Assembly: GCA_016703645.1 (NCBI GenBank)
Contig: JADJBR010000007.1
Coordinates: 496,001-560,000, forward strand
Length of the DNA: 64,000 bases
Origin: Zoogloea sp.
GTDB lineage: Bacteria > Pseudomonadota > Gammaproteobacteria > Burkholderiales > Rhodocyclaceae
Reading direction: 5' to 3'
Shown one piece after another: positions 9,897 through 20,403 of this stretch. Numbering within the stretch: the stretch's first letter is position 1; the number at the start of each line of letters is the position of its first letter. The position numbers and the translations under genes were made by a program. Under the pieces are notes generated by a model. The model had not been told where the DNA came from. It saw nothing but the letters and a program-made list of their open reading frames with translations, and did not search any database.

Positions 9897-10913
9897 TCAG
9901 CGATAGCCCGTCCGGTCGTAGATCATCTGGGCCTTGACCTGGTACATGGCGAGGTTCCTGACCGGCAGCGCATCAGCCTTGAACTTTCCCAGGGCATCCA
10001 GGGCCGGGTTCACCACCTTGACCTGCTCAACCGCCGGCCATTCGTTGTTGCCGTCGGCGAAATAGCGCTGGGCCTTGTCGGACGCCAGATATTCCAGGAA
10101 CTTGATTCCTGCCTCCCGATGAGGCGCATGCTTGAGCACCCCACCTCCGGAAACATTGATGTGGGTGCCCGTCGTCGCCTGATTGGGCCACACCACCCCC
10201 ACCTTCTCCATCAATTTGACCTCATCCGGCTTGGTCGACCTCATCAAGCGCGCCACATAGTAAGTATTGGTCAGCGCCACCTGACACTCACCCGCTGCGA
10301 CGGCCTTGATCTGATCGGTGTCCCCACCCTTGGGGCTGCGGGCGAAGTTCGCCACCAGGCCGCGGGCCCATTCCTCCGCCTTCGCCTCCCCCTGATGGGC
10401 AATCATGGCTGCACCGAGGGACAGGTTGTAGGGATGGGAGCCGGAACGACTGCATACCTTTCCCTTCAGGGCCGGTCTGGCCAGATCCTCGTAGTTGCGC
10501 ACGCTGTCGGGCGTGACGCTGTCCTTGTTATAAACAATGACCCGGGCGCGGGTCGAAAAGGAAAACCAGTCCTCGGTGCGGAGATGCGCCGGAATGCGTG
10601 CCTCCAGTACCTTCGAGCGTACGGGCGAGAACAGACCCAGTTCATGGGCTTTGGCAAGACGTGCCGCATCCACGGTCAACAACACATCGGCCGGGCTGTT
10701 TGCCCCCTCGTTGCGAATGCGCTCAAGCAGCTCGTCCTCCTTACCTTCGATGCGATTGATCTTGATCCCCGTATCGCGGGTGAAATCGGCATACAGGGCT
10801 TCATCCGTCTGGTAATGGCGGGCAGAATAAAGATTGAGCACTTTGTCTTCAGCAAAGGCCGAAGCCGAAAAGGCAAGGACACTCAGGGCAATCAGGGAGG
10901 GCTTGAATTTCAT
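9897..10913 (-). CDS. fbpA: Iron(III) ABC transporter substrate-binding protein, FbpA-like
   Basis: A 338-residue periplasmic protein from the ATG at 10913, preceded by GGAG. Residues 1-21 are a signal peptide ending SAFA. The mature start KVLNLYSARHYQTDEALY and the tyrosine pair in LTNTYYVARL match ferric-binding proteins such as FbpA/FutA, where these tyrosines coordinate Fe(III). It should deliver iron to the FbpB/FbpC pair next door. The gene order is odd: fbpA and fbpB converge and fbpB and fbpC diverge, so three transcripts are needed. A Fur-like box 76 bases upstream supports iron control. Confidence 0.9.
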   Translation of the reverse strand: MKFKPSLIALSVLAFSASAFAEDKVLNLYSARHYQTDEALYADFTRDTGIKINRIEGKEDELLERIRNEGANSPADVLLTVDAARLAKAHELGLFSPVRSKVLEARIPAHLRTEDWFSFSTRARVIVYNKDSVTPDSVRNYEDLARPALKGKVCSRSGSHPYNLSLGAAMIAHQGEAKAEEWARGLVANFARSPKGGDTDQIKAVAAGECQVALTNTYYVARLMRSTKPDEVKLMEKVGVVWPNQATTGTHINVSGGGVLKHAPHREAGIKFLEYLASDKAQRYFADGNNEWPAVEQVKVVNPALDALGKFKADALPVRNLAMYQVKAQMIYDRTGYR

Positions 10914-10988
10914 CGGAGGACTCCAGCGAAAAGGAAGGCGTAAGACTTCGTTTCGCCAGAGTGTAGCCAGCCGGCCTGTTCTTGTACA

Positions 10989-11003
10989 TGAGAACCGTTC
11001 GCA
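10989..11003 (-). promoter_or_regulatory. Fur-box-like site upstream of fbpA
   Basis: On the minus strand TGCGAACGGTTCTCA matches TGAGAATNATTCTCA at 11 of 14 informative positions. It lies about 76 bases before the fbpA start codon. Confidence 0.5.
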
Positions 11004-11029
11004 AGACAGTCCGTCACCGTCAAGCGGAG

Positions 11030-11425
11030 CTATAGCGATACACCGCGGATGAAGCGGTACTCCTGGGTCTCCCCCCCATACCCCCACGCATCGGCAGGCA
11101 GTTCGTGGATGCTGACATAACTTGCCGGATGCAGCGCCTTGAAATGGGCCGCAAGGGCCGCGAAGACGGCGCGCAGGTAGGCCGCCTTCTGAACCTTGGT
11201 GTTGGTCCCCTCGGTGATGCGGATCTCCAGCACGGCGCCGGACTGCCCGGGCGCCAACGCCTGCCCACCGACGTACCATTGATCGGAAGGAGTACGGTCG
11301 ATACGTACCACCGTGAGCGACTCCTTCTTGCCCAGCAGGTCCACGGTGAGCCCGGTCAGGGTCACCGCCAGTTCGGCCACGGGAAGCGCTTCGGGCGCCG
11401 CATAGGACAGGTTCAGATAGGGCAT
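11030..11425 (-). CDS. Tautomerase-superfamily protein
   Basis: A 131-residue protein beginning Met-Pro, so processing would expose the catalytic N-terminal proline of the 4-oxalocrotonate tautomerase superfamily. It is about twice the length of a canonical 63-residue 4-OT, like CHMI or MIF-type members. The second half (EIRITEGTNTKVQKAAYLRAVF) resembles the second beta-alpha-beta unit. The substrate is unknown. It is divergent from a LysR regulator 188 bases away, which probably controls it. A canonical 4-OT also occurs in the meta-cleavage operon at 51941-52132, so this one probably serves another compound. Confidence 0.72.
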   Translation of the reverse strand: MPYLNLSYAAPEALPVAELAVTLTGLTVDLLGKKESLTVVRIDRTPSDQWYVGGQALAPGQSGAVLEIRITEGTNTKVQKAAYLRAVFAALAAHFKALHPASYVSIHELPADAWGYGGETQEYRFIRGVSL

Positions 11426-11613
11426 TTTTCATCTCCACAGGAATAATCAGGCGAGGCGCTTCCGCCGACGGGGCCGCTCCAGTCACAGCCCACGGAACAG
11501 AAAGGCGCTGGAATGGATAGCCGTGATGCCCGCCTGACCGATGCCAAGAAGGGTAACAAGGGATATTCAGCGAGAAAAATGATTAAATCCGATGAGTTCA
11601 ATCTCCAGGAAAG

Positions 11614-12525
11614 ATGACCATGGATCTCTCCGACCTGCGCATGTTTCGCACCATCATCGAGGCAGGTAGCGTTACCCGCGCTGCCGAACACCTTCATACG
11701 GTCCAGTCCAACGTCACCACCCGTTTGCGCCAGCTTGAGGATGACCTGGGCACCCCCCTGTTCGACCGGATCAACCGGCGCCTGGTGATCACCCCCGCCG
11801 GCACCTTGCTGGCCGGCTATGCCGAGAAGCTGCTGAGCCTCGCCGACGAGGCCCGTGACGCGGTACGCCGTGCTGATCAGCCCGAGGGGCTTTTGCGCCT
11901 CGGCGCGATGGAGACCACGGCTGCGGCCCGATTGCCGGGTGTCATCGCCGCCTTCCGGCGGGCTCACCCACGGGTGGAACTACGCCTGCGCACCGCGCCC
12001 ACCCCCACGCTGGTGCAGGAAGTTCTGACCCACCAGCTCGATGCCGCCCTGGTTTCCGGCCCTCTTGTCCACCCGGAGCTGGAATGCCGGGCGGTGGTGT
12101 TGGAAGAACTGGTGCTGATCAGCGCAGCCGACTGGGGACCCATCGAAAAGGCGAGCGATCTCGTCCGCCACGGCCCCGTGGAGCTCTTCACCTTCCGTGA
12201 AGGGTGCAGCTACCGCCAGCGGCTCTTTGAATGGCTCCAGCGGGAAGGCATACCGATTGCCCGCAGCAGCGAATTTGGAACCTTCGAAGCCATCCTCGGC
12301 TGCGTCGCGGCAGGCATGGGCATCAGCCTGGTGCCCCGCGCGGTCATCGGGCCCCATCTGGGCGATATCGACCCGAGCCGGGCCACCCTGCGTGTACATC
12401 CGGCGCCACCGGATCTGGCCCGGTCGGTCACGGTGATGATCTGGCATCGGGCACGCACCCACCAACCCGCCCGTCAGGCCTTCGCCGACTGTCTGGCTGA
12501 GCGCCTCGGCACCATCGTGGAGTGA
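11614..12525 (+). CDS. LysR-family transcriptional regulator
   Basis: A 303-residue regulator. The N-terminal winged helix-turn-helix is clear: DLRMFRTIIEAGSVTRAAE, then LHTVQSNVTTRLRQLEDDLG and PLFDRINRR. A periplasmic-binding-protein-like effector domain follows from about residue 92. The effector is unknown. Its divergent neighbour encodes a tautomerase, the usual target arrangement for LysR proteins. The start at 11614 has AGGAAAG just upstream; an ATG two codons later is equally usable. The DUF938 methyltransferase gene starts 8 bases after its stop and may be co-transcribed. Confidence 0.9.
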   Translation: MTMDLSDLRMFRTIIEAGSVTRAAEHLHTVQSNVTTRLRQLEDDLGTPLFDRINRRLVITPAGTLLAGYAEKLLSLADEARDAVRRADQPEGLLRLGAMETTAAARLPGVIAAFRRAHPRVELRLRTAPTPTLVQEVLTHQLDAALVSGPLVHPELECRAVVLEELVLISAADWGPIEKASDLVRHGPVELFTFREGCSYRQRLFEWLQREGIPIARSSEFGTFEAILGCVAAGMGISLVPRAVIGPHLGDIDPSRATLRVHPAPPDLARSVTVMIWHRARTHQPARQAFADCLAERLGTIVE

Positions 12526-12532
12526 GACCCCA

Positions 12533-13138
12533 ATGAAGCAATTCATGAACAAGCCCTACTCTCCGGCCTGTGACCGCAACGGGACGCCGATCCTCGAGGC
12601 CTTGCAGCTGCACTTTGCCGACCGTCGTCACGTTCTGGAAATCGGCGCCGGCACCGGGCAGCACGCGGTGCGCTTTGCTGCCGCCTTGCCCCAGCTCACA
12701 TGGCAGACCAGTGACCGCGAGGACTACCTCCCCGGCATCCGGATGTGGCTCGACGAGGCGCACTTGCCCAACACCCCGCCTCCCCTGCCCCTTGACGTCA
12801 AGGGGGCATGGCCTGGCCGCGGCTTCGATGCACTTTTCAGCGCCAATACCCTGCACATCATGGCTTGGGAAGAAGTCCGCATCTTGTTCGAACGGCTTCC
12901 GCACATCCTCGCCGCCGATGCGCGCGTCTGCATCTACGGCCCCTTCCGCTACGCCGGTCAGCCGATCAGCCCGAGCAACGCGGAGTTCGACGCGGCCCTG
13001 AGGGCAGAAGACCCGCGCCGCGGCATTCGGGATTTTGACGCGGTAGACGGCCTCGCCCGTGAACAGGGCTTCCGTCTGGTGGAAGACCGGGCCATGCCGG
13101 CCAACAATCGCTGCCTGTGCTGGCAGCGTCAGGATTGA
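12533..13138 (+). CDS. DUF938-family SAM-dependent methyltransferase-like protein
   Basis: A 201-residue protein of the DUF938 family. The SAM-binding motif I is visible as HVLEIGAGTGQHAVRFA, and motif-like segments FDALFSANTLHIMAWEEV and VCIYGPFRYAGQ follow. The start MNKPYSPACDRNGTPILE is typical of the family. The fold is a class I methyltransferase; the substrate is not known. It starts 8 bases after the LysR gene and ends before a large perfect inverted repeat. Confidence 0.88.
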   Translation: MKQFMNKPYSPACDRNGTPILEALQLHFADRRHVLEIGAGTGQHAVRFAAALPQLTWQTSDREDYLPGIRMWLDEAHLPNTPPPLPLDVKGAWPGRGFDALFSANTLHIMAWEEVRILFERLPHILAADARVCIYGPFRYAGQPISPSNAEFDAALRAEDPRRGIRDFDAVDGLAREQGFRLVEDRAMPANNRCLCWQRQD

Positions 13139-13175
13139 AAGCCCCGGACCGACAAGCCCGGAGCACCCCAGAAAA

Positions 13176-13217
13176 CGAAGTGGCGGCGATACCGGAACCG
13201 GTATCGCCGCCACTTCG
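13176..13217. terminator. Perfect 20-bp inverted repeat between convergent genes
   Basis: CGAAGTGGCGGCGATACCGG is followed by AA and its exact reverse complement, giving a 42-base near-perfect palindrome. It lies between the convergent DUF938 gene and the 13237-13764 gene. It has no T tract, so it is either a strong structural terminator or a cruciform-prone element. Confidence 0.5.
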
Positions 13218-13236
13218 GGCCGGAGGAGGCGGACGC

Positions 13237-13764
13237 TCAGTTCCGATTCAGCCCCAGCAGGCCCATGGGGCCATTGGAAGTGTTCAGCACCACTGACGCA
13301 ATGCCGCCCCCTTGCTGTTGCTGGACGCCGTAAATGGACAAATTACCTGTATCGAAGGAGAACACGTCGCCCGAGATCTTGACCAGCAGCTTGCCGGCGT
13401 TCGGGAACCACGCATAGGCCATGTCATTCTGGCTGCCCGAGCTGGCTGGCGAGCCGAGTTCGGCCGGCCACCAGCTGGACGACTGGGCAAAGCCCCAGTT
13501 ATTGCCCTGGGGTGCCATGGCGGGCTGGGGCTCCCGGTGCTGGGACAGGTCCGTGAGCAGCGCGCCGACGCGCCACTTGAGGCTTTCGTTGAACATGTCC
13601 CCGATCATCATCATCCCGCCACTCATCCATTGCCCCATACCACCAAACTCCGGGTGATTGAACTGGGCCTGACTGAAGCCACCGGATTGCAGGGCCGCGT
13701 AGGCAGCCCGGCCGGCATCGGCACTGAAGCCGTGACGGGCTGCGATTTCTTCGATGGTACTCAT
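13237..13764 (-). CDS. Uncharacterised protein resembling the N-terminal region of SHOCT-associated proteins
   Basis: A 175-residue protein started at the ATG at 13764, which has AGGAGAGA just upstream. It opens with a short helical segment (STIEEIAARHGFSADAGRAA), then a Met/Gly-rich stretch (FGGMGQWMSGGMMMIGDMFN), then LKWRVGALLTDLSQ and a Trp-rich section (SSSWWPAELG). From memory, longer relatives carry a C-terminal SHOCT domain; this protein ends before one. No catalytic motif is visible. The transglutaminase gene lies directly upstream on the same strand, 44 bases away, so the two may be co-transcribed. The function is unknown. Confidence 0.6.
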   Translation of the reverse strand: MSTIEEIAARHGFSADAGRAAYAALQSGGFSQAQFNHPEFGGMGQWMSGGMMMIGDMFNESLKWRVGALLTDLSQHREPQPAMAPQGNNWGFAQSSSWWPAELGSPASSGSQNDMAYAWFPNAGKLLVKISGDVFSFDTGNLSIYGVQQQQGGGIASVVLNTSNGPMGLLGLNRN

Positions 13765-13807
13765 GGGTCTCTCCTGATGAAGTGAATGCGAAGACGCTGG
13801 AGGCGAG

Positions 13808-14713
13808 TCAACAGAGGGGAGCAAGGCGGGCACCAATCAGCACCGCCGAGCCATCATCGGTAGACAAGGCTTCCGAACGATGACGGGGCAGCTCGATGCC
13901 TCCCAGCGGGTCGGAAACGGCCTCGATGACGATCTTGGGAGGCTCGGCCCGAACGGCGCCGAAGATCGTGGCGAAAGACACGTCAGCCGCATCCCGCCCG
14001 GTGCCGAAGCGCATCAGCCCCATGGGAATGGCCGTGGACGACGGATCGAACAGATACCAGCGGTCCCCCAGGAAGACCTCCACATAGGCGTGGAAATCAC
14101 TCGGCCCGAGGGCCGGATCAGCGCCGTAGTCGATACCCGCCACAAAGCGCGCAGGCATGTTGAGCGCACGGCACAGGGCGATCATCAGGTGCGCAAAATC
14201 GCGGCATACCCCTACTCGCTCGCTCAAGGTATCCAGGGCAGAAGTACTGGCATTGGTGGTGTTCGCCTTGAACTCCACGTGCTTGGCCACCCAGGCACAA
14301 ATGCGCCGCACACGCTCGTAACCCGGCGGCAGGGTGCCAAACTCCCGGAGCGCCACTTCATAGAGGCGGTCCGACTGGCAGTAGCGGCTCGGATACAGAT
14401 AGGTCAGCACGTCTGCAGGAAGGCGCGAAACCGGTACCTCCGGAATGGACTCCGGCGCGGCCACGTGATGCTGCAGCTCGACCGTGGCACTGTAGCGCAG
14501 ACGCAAGGGGCCGGGCTCCGCCTTGAGACGCATGTAACGATTGCCGGTGGCGGCGTCGGTGTGCACGGTGGGCAGCAGAAACTGCCCGAGCTCCATCATC
14601 TCGGTCACGACGCGCTGGTGGCGCGTATGGGCCGCATGGATGTTGAAGATAAAGTCACAGCCCGGTGCTGCAACTGCGTAATTGAGTTCGACCGAGAACT
14701 TCAGTCTGACCAT
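13808..14713 (-). CDS. Transglutaminase-like cysteine protease family protein
   Basis: A 301-residue cytoplasmic protein from the ATG at 14713 (MVRLKFSVEL). It has a bacterial transglutaminase-like N-terminal region and a transglutaminase core. The triad is visible: Cys in RVGVCRDFAHL, His in DFHAYVEVFLG, and Asp in WYLFDPSS. Proteins of this kind usually accompany the circularly permuted ATP-grasp and alpha-E proteins; here the ATP-grasp gene is 12 kb away at the left edge, so this may be a second, solitary copy. The activity could be peptidase or amidase; true cross-linking is unproven for the family. Confidence 0.88.
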   Translation of the reverse strand: MVRLKFSVELNYAVAAPGCDFIFNIHAAHTRHQRVVTEMMELGQFLLPTVHTDAATGNRYMRLKAEPGPLRLRYSATVELQHHVAAPESIPEVPVSRLPADVLTYLYPSRYCQSDRLYEVALREFGTLPPGYERVRRICAWVAKHVEFKANTTNASTSALDTLSERVGVCRDFAHLMIALCRALNMPARFVAGIDYGADPALGPSDFHAYVEVFLGDRWYLFDPSSTAIPMGLMRFGTGRDAADVSFATIFGAVRAEPPKIVIEAVSDPLGGIELPRHRSEALSTDDGSAVLIGARLAPLC

Positions 14714-14881
14714 GAGCGTCCCTGGAAACACTGCCTTGACGGGAAATTGCGGGTCATCCGGCGGAAAAAATGACCGCCGCAGCCCGGACGCACCTGCGCC
14801 GTCTGCGGCAAGAACTCCATCCTACGCTGCGGCAGCGCAGCACGCCCGTATTTCTGTGGGTAGAGGCTGCCTGCAAGCGCC

Positions 14882-15700
14882 TCAGGAACGATACAGATTG
14901 ATCTCCTCGCGGGTCGCCAGCGCCACGGCACGCGCCTTCGCGGCAAAATCCTCGCCGGAGCCAGCGTAGAGGATGGCGCGGGATGAAGAGATCATCAAAC
15001 CCACGCCGGTGGCCGTCCGGCCGGCCTTCACGGTCGCTTCCACATCGCCGCCCTGAGCACCAATACCGGGCACCAGCAGCGGCAGATCACCCACAATCGC
15101 CCTCACTTCGGCCAGCTCCTCGGGAAAGGTGGCGCCGACCACCAGGGCGTTCTGGCCGTGGACATTCCACTTGCCGGCCACCAGCTCGGCCACGTGCTGA
15201 TAGAGCTTGCGCCCTCCTTCCACCGTGAGATTCTGCAGGTCGGACCCGCCGGGATTGGAGGTACGGCACAGCACGATCAGGCCCCGATCCGAGAATTCCA
15301 GGTAGGGCTCGACCGAATCGAAACCCATGTAGGGGTTGACGGTCAGCGCATCGGCCCCGTAGCGCTCGAAGGCCTCCCGGGCGTACTGCTGGGCGGTCGC
15401 CCCAATATCGCCACGCTTGGCATCGAGCACCACCGGCACCGCCGGGTGCCGAGCGTGGATGTAGGCAATCAGATCCTGCAACTGGTCCTCGGCATGGGCT
15501 GCCGCGAAGTAGGCGATCTGCGGCTTGAATGCACAGGCCAGATCCGCAGTGGCATCCACGATGCCCTTGCAGAAGGCAAGGACTGCGTCAGGGCGTTCTC
15601 TCAGATGCGGGGGAAGTCGAGCCACGTCGGGATCGAGCCCGACGCACAAGAGTGAATCGTGACGCTGCCACACGGCAGCCAGCTTGGAACGGAAATCCAT
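14882..15700 (-). CDS. pyrF: Orotidine-5'-phosphate decarboxylase
   Basis: A 272-residue enzyme of the last step of de novo UMP synthesis, decarboxylating OMP. The signature [19 protein letters not shown] contains the Asp-Lys pair and the following aspartate of the active site. LCVGLDPD at the N-terminus and [11 protein letters not shown] near the end are also typical. The length and the early GLDPD place it in the longer (type 2) PyrF subfamily common in betaproteobacteria and actinobacteria. It stands alone, with a 455-base gap upstream. Confidence 0.95.
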   Translation of the reverse strand: MDFRSKLAAVWQRHDSLLCVGLDPDVARLPPHLRERPDAVLAFCKGIVDATADLACAFKPQIAYFAAAHAEDQLQDLIAYIHARHPAVPVVLDAKRGDIGATAQQYAREAFERYGADALTVNPYMGFDSVEPYLEFSDRGLIVLCRTSNPGGSDLQNLTVEGGRKLYQHVAELVAGKWNVHGQNALVVGATFPEELAEVRAIVGDLPLLVPGIGAQGGDVEATVKAGRTATGVGLMISSSRAILYAGSGEDFAAKARAVALATREEINLYRS

Positions 15701-16155
15701 GGAGAGCGGGGCGCGGACAGCCCGGGTGAGTGAAATCTGGGCCCACAGTTTACCAGCCTCACCCCCAGTTCCCGCAGCACGCCATCACCATTCACCACGG
15801 GCCCGAAAAATTCATGTTGCGTCACAGCATGCTCCACGCACTGTCACGGATTGCATCAGACCTTCCCTTACGTCACAGCAGATTGTTCAATTCCTGAACA
15901 CCGCCCAAACAGGATTCCGCGACCTCCGTCGGCGCCGAACGAAAATATATTTTTCTTTAAAAACAGATAATTGAAAAGTTATCGCGGCTATTTTCGATTG
16001 CTCTGCGACGGTCTGGCACAGCACTCGCTGAAGGGACGTCGCTCCGTAACGGCGTGTTTCAAAGGAAATGCGACCAAGGGAGGAACGAAGTAGTGGTGCT
16101 GGATAGCCCGCGCTTCGGTAGTGATATCAACGACAAAATTCCGGAGACAATCGTT
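15701..16155. other. Intergenic region between pyrF and the porin gene
   Basis: These 455 bases hold no supportable gene. The part from about 15940 to 15985 is AT-rich and probably contains the porin promoter, but no pair of boxes is clear enough to mark. A 17-base dyad, TGTTCA-N5-TGAACA, lies at 15884-15900 and could be a regulator site. Confidence 0.5.
15884..15900. repeat. TGTTCA-N5-TGAACA dyad upstream of the porin gene
   Basis: A perfect 6-base inverted repeat with a 5-base spacer, about 255 bases before the porin start codon. The size fits a dimeric helix-turn-helix operator. No regulator is assigned. Confidence 0.4.
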
Positions 16156-17388
16156 ATGAAGAAGACCCTTCTGGCCCAATCCGTTGCCCTCGCCTGCCTG
16201 GCTGCTGCTGCCGGCGGCGCGCAGGCTGTGAGCTTCACCCAGAACGACGTGACCATCGACATCAATGGCACGATCAATGGCTTCTACGTCAATCGCGAGT
16301 CCAAGACTTCGGTTGCCGGCGGCCCTGAAACCAAGACCCAGAACAGTGCCCTTACCAACGGTCTGCTGCCGGGCTGGATCAACTTCGTGATGACCACCAA
16401 GCATGCCGGGCAGGACATCAAGGCCCACTTCAGCTTCGCACCCGGCATCAACGACTCGTCTTCCGTGGTCGGCCTGCCCTCCACCGTGGGCACCGGCGCC
16501 GGCGGCATCCCGGGTGCAAGCAGCCCCTACAGCCAGATCGACGTGCGCAACGTTTACTTCCAGTTCGGCAACAACGACTGGGGCACCCTGAAGTTTGGCC
16601 GTGACATCGGCCTGTTCGGCCAGAACATCATCCTGTCCGACATGACCCTGCTGGGCGTCGGCGGCACCTCCAACGCCGGCATCCCGTTCAACACCACCTT
16701 CGGCATGATCGCCCACGGTTACATGTACACCGGTTTCCAGGCGCAGATCACCTACACCACGCCGAACTATGACGGCCTGCAGGCTTCCGCGGGCATCTTC
16801 CAGCCGAGCTCCTTCGCCGGCGACCAGACCAAGACCCCGGGCTTCCAGGCCAAGGTCGATTACGACTGGAAGGGCTCGACCCCTGGCAAGGTCTGGGGCG
16901 GTCTGGTTACCCAGAGCACCAGCTGCTCCACCGGCAAGACCTGCAACGGCGTGGGCGCGAACCCGGACAAGAGTTTCACTGCCAGCGGCTATGAAATTGG
17001 TGCCAAGGCCAGTGTCGGCGACTTCGGCGCAGTTGCCTACGCCTTCACCGGCAAGGGCCTCGGCCTTTCCACCGTGGGTGCCCAGTTCTTCGGCGGCAGT
17101 GACGGCCTCGGCAACAAGACCGACTCCAAGGGCTACTTCCTGCAAGGCACCTATCAGCTCAACAAGACCAAGTTCGGCATCAACTTCGGCCAGAACAAGG
17201 ACAACGATGGTGCCCTGGGTGCCGGCAACGAGCGCAAGAACAAGGCCTACACCCTGGGCGTCTATCACAGCCTGAACAAGTTCGTGACCCTGGTTGGCGA
17301 ACTGAACCAGGAGAAGATCACCAGCACCGTGGATGACAGCGAGACCAAGAACCGCACCCTGTCCGCTGGCGCCATCCTGTTCTTCTAA
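16156..17388 (+). CDS. Gram-negative trimeric porin
   Basis: A 410-residue outer-membrane protein from the ATG at 16156, with GGAG about ten bases upstream. Residues 1-24 are a signal peptide ending GGAQA. The mature protein starts with a beta strand (DVTIDINGTINGFYV), has alternating amphipathic strands throughout, the NNDWGTLKFGRDIGLFGQN segment and a C-terminal SAGAILFF ending in Phe. This matches betaproteobacterial general porins. The strong upstream region and the clean terminator fit a highly expressed gene. Substrate selectivity cannot be read. Confidence 0.9.
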   Translation: MKKTLLAQSVALACLAAAAGGAQAVSFTQNDVTIDINGTINGFYVNRESKTSVAGGPETKTQNSALTNGLLPGWINFVMTTKHAGQDIKAHFSFAPGINDSSSVVGLPSTVGTGAGGIPGASSPYSQIDVRNVYFQFGNNDWGTLKFGRDIGLFGQNIILSDMTLLGVGGTSNAGIPFNTTFGMIAHGYMYTGFQAQITYTTPNYDGLQASAGIFQPSSFAGDQTKTPGFQAKVDYDWKGSTPGKVWGGLVTQSTSCSTGKTCNGVGANPDKSFTASGYEIGAKASVGDFGAVAYAFTGKGLGLSTVGAQFFGGSDGLGNKTDSKGYFLQGTYQLNKTKFGINFGQNKDNDGALGAGNERKNKAYTLGVYHSLNKFVTLVGELNQEKITSTVDDSETKNRTLSAGAILFF

Positions 17389-17721
17389 GCACCTTTTTAC
17401 TCTTTTCGCCCTCGGGCGATGCAAGTTCCTGTTGTGTTTCTCCCTCCTTCTGGCGCCCTTCGGGGCGCCATTTTTTTGACTGAGTTTCCCCTGCACCACA
17501 TACGCCGAACGCCAGACGCCCTCCGGTCCGCGATCACCGGGACGTCCCTGACAGAACGCAGCGGGCGACGGGTGTCGCACCGACATCCACCCGTGCCGCA
17601 CTCCGCGCAGCATGGGTGCATCACCACCGGCAAACGCATCATTCAAGCCCGTGGAATGCTATCTTCACCCCTCCCCGTGCCACGTGTTTCACCCTCATCT
17701 TCATGTATCGGAGTCTTGCCC
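17389..17721. other. Intergenic region after the porin gene
   Basis: These 333 bases contain the porin terminator at 17451-17477 and otherwise no supportable gene or clear promoter. Reading frames on both strands here lack family features. Confidence 0.5.
17451..17477 (+). terminator. Rho-independent terminator of the porin gene
   Basis: GGCGCCC-TTCG-GGGCGCC is followed by ATTTTTTT. A perfect GC-rich stem, a UUCG tetraloop and a run of seven T make this a textbook intrinsic terminator. Confidence 0.92.
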
Positions 17722-18201
17722 ATGCTGCGTGCGGTCCTCGTTGCCCTCGCCCTCGCGCTTCTCGCTTGCCCCGTCCTGGCTGACACCCTCGTCCATCTGA
17801 CCATCACGCCCGCCCGCTACGCCGACGCTCGCGAAGCGCTGGTGGATGCCATCGAGACCGAAGGGCTGGTGCCTTCGCCACCGAGCCGCTTCGGTGACAT
17901 GCTGGCACGCACCGGGGCCGCCCTCGAACAGCCCACAGCCGTTTACGCGGATGCCGAGGTGATGCATTTCTGCAGCGCCCGCATCGCCTGGCAGCTCGCG
18001 CGGGAGAACCCCATCAATGCCGCCCAATGTCCCTTGTCCATGGCCATCTACACCCTGTCGGACGAAGCGGGCGTCGTGCACCTGGCCTGGCGCACGGCGT
18101 TGGGTGACTCTCCGGGAGCACGTGCAGCCGACGCCCTGCTGCAGCGCATCGCCCGCCAGACCGCAGACAACGCCGGACGCAGCAGCCCCGACCACAGATA
18201 G
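17722..18201 (+). CDS. Secreted DUF302 protein
   Basis: A 159-residue protein from the ATG at 17722. Residues 1-21 form a signal peptide ending PVLA. The mature part fits DUF302: an early segment with ADAREALVDAIETEGL, and the conserved MHFCSARIAWQLARENP followed by CPLSMAIYTL and VVHLAWR. DUF302 proteins are small alpha-beta proteins of unclear function, sometimes linked to sulfur or redox stress. The reading frame extends upstream to 17419 but only this ATG gives a signal peptide. parE starts 93 bases downstream. Confidence 0.78.
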   Translation: MLRAVLVALALALLACPVLADTLVHLTITPARYADAREALVDAIETEGLVPSPPSRFGDMLARTGAALEQPTAVYADAEVMHFCSARIAWQLARENPINAAQCPLSMAIYTLSDEAGVVHLAWRTALGDSPGARAADALLQRIARQTADNAGRSSPDHR

Positions 18202-18294
18202 GGCCACCTTCGCCCCTCTAACCCCCTCGCCCTGTGCCTGGCGGCACGGTATAGTTCGCAGCGCTCCGGAACCCCACCTGTCTTTATTTTCAGC

Positions 18295-20257
<1,963 letters not shown>

Positions 20258-20403
20258 GGCGTGGTCTGATCGAAAATGAGCTCAGGCGCCATTGACCATG
20301 CCTTGCATTATGAAAGAATGCAGGTGATCCGAGCGCCCTTGCTCAATATTGCGTATCCGGGAAGCACTACCGCCAAGACAGGGCATGTATTCGGACCAAA
20401 ACA

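Noticed and set aside
15988-17646. 552-codon minus-strand frame opposite the porin gene
   Set aside because: The porin on the plus strand has signal peptide, barrel strands and terminator; the antisense frame has none.
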